A stretch of DNA of 36,000 bases. Source: Mesostigma viride. Its lineage: Eukaryota > Streptophyta > Mesostigmatophyceae > Mesostigmatales > Mesostigmataceae. Of this stretch, positions 35,877 through 36,000 are shown piece after piece. The translations under genes were made by a program, and so were the position numbers. Position 1 is the first letter of the stretch. Each line of letters starts with the position of its first letter. The DNA lies in assembly GCA_009746045.1 (NCBI GenBank), contig RPFO01000213.1, positions 1,796,578-1,832,577 of the forward strand, written 5' to 3'. Under the pieces are notes generated by a model. That model saw nothing but the letters and a program-made list of their open reading frames with translations. It had not been told where the DNA came from and did not search any database.

Positions 35877-36000
35877 CCTCCGGCCACTTAGGCTCGCCGC
35901 TCGAAACATGCACGCCCTGATCAAGCATGCTGTTTCCGGCCCCACCGTCTAGGTCATCTAGTCGCTTGACACGTAAGCCAGCCATAATTTCAATGCACAA
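35877..36000 (-). repeat. Terminal repeat family, inverted partial copy (right arm)
   Basis: Read on the minus strand this matches 35719-35838, for example GACCTAGACGGTGGGGCC and GGCTGGCTTACGTGT. The spacer is about 40 bp. The copy runs off the window end. Confidence 0.85.

Overview
This window is eukaryotic, repeat-dense DNA with no convincing host gene. Almost all of it is a nest of LTR retrotransposons, all on the + strand, flanked by LINE debris and short repeats. No prokaryotic operon structure, rRNA or tRNA gene was seen. The host cannot be named from this. Chromodomain Ty3/gypsy elements together with a Ty1/copia element and LINEs would suit an alga or plant-lineage genome, but that is inference.

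The nest is resolved by exact 5-bp target-site duplications (TSDs). Element C (Ty1/copia-like, 3387-33197) is the outermost, with TSD ACACC. Element A (Ty3/gypsy-like, 3852-23080, TSD CTGCT) landed in the 5' LTR of C; the 3' LTR of C (32499-33197) preserves the empty site. Element B (Ty3/gypsy-like, 6565-15026, TSD AAGAG) landed in the gag gene of A. Element D (3217 bp, 28489-31705, TSD CTCTG) landed in C just after its pol stop and encodes only Gag plus one small ORF. Without insertions C is about 7.36 kb, A about 10.76 kb and B about 8.46 kb.

By eye, the LTR pairs of all four elements differ at only two or three bases plus at most one small indel. Yet the pol of A is broken at about six places, the pol of C is nearly unreadable, D has no pol, and the pol of B has three single-base shifts. 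Either defective copies were mobilised by enzymes supplied in trans, or the assembly carries many indel errors.

Region by region: 1-1489 no gene, small repeats; 1490-2783 3' end of a LINE (YADD reverse transcriptase remnant, CTCAA tail); 2784-3381 flank of unknown nature; 3387-33197 the nest; 33203-34233 continuation of the flank with a possible LINE ORF1-like remnant; 34234-35097 no gene; 35098-36000 a dispersed repeat family forming a long inverted repeat at the window end.

The most novel content is in A and D. A carries, ahead of gag, a stand-alone 134-aa ORF that resembles the RNase H1 N-terminal hybrid-binding (viroplasmin-type) domain, and behind pol a long unrecognised gene in the env position. 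D is a gag-only, TR-GAG-like element with an extra 76-aa ORF ahead of gag. The LTRs of A, B and C begin at or within 5 nt of perfect 7-bp inverted repeats, and the LTR of C holds a run of hairpins.
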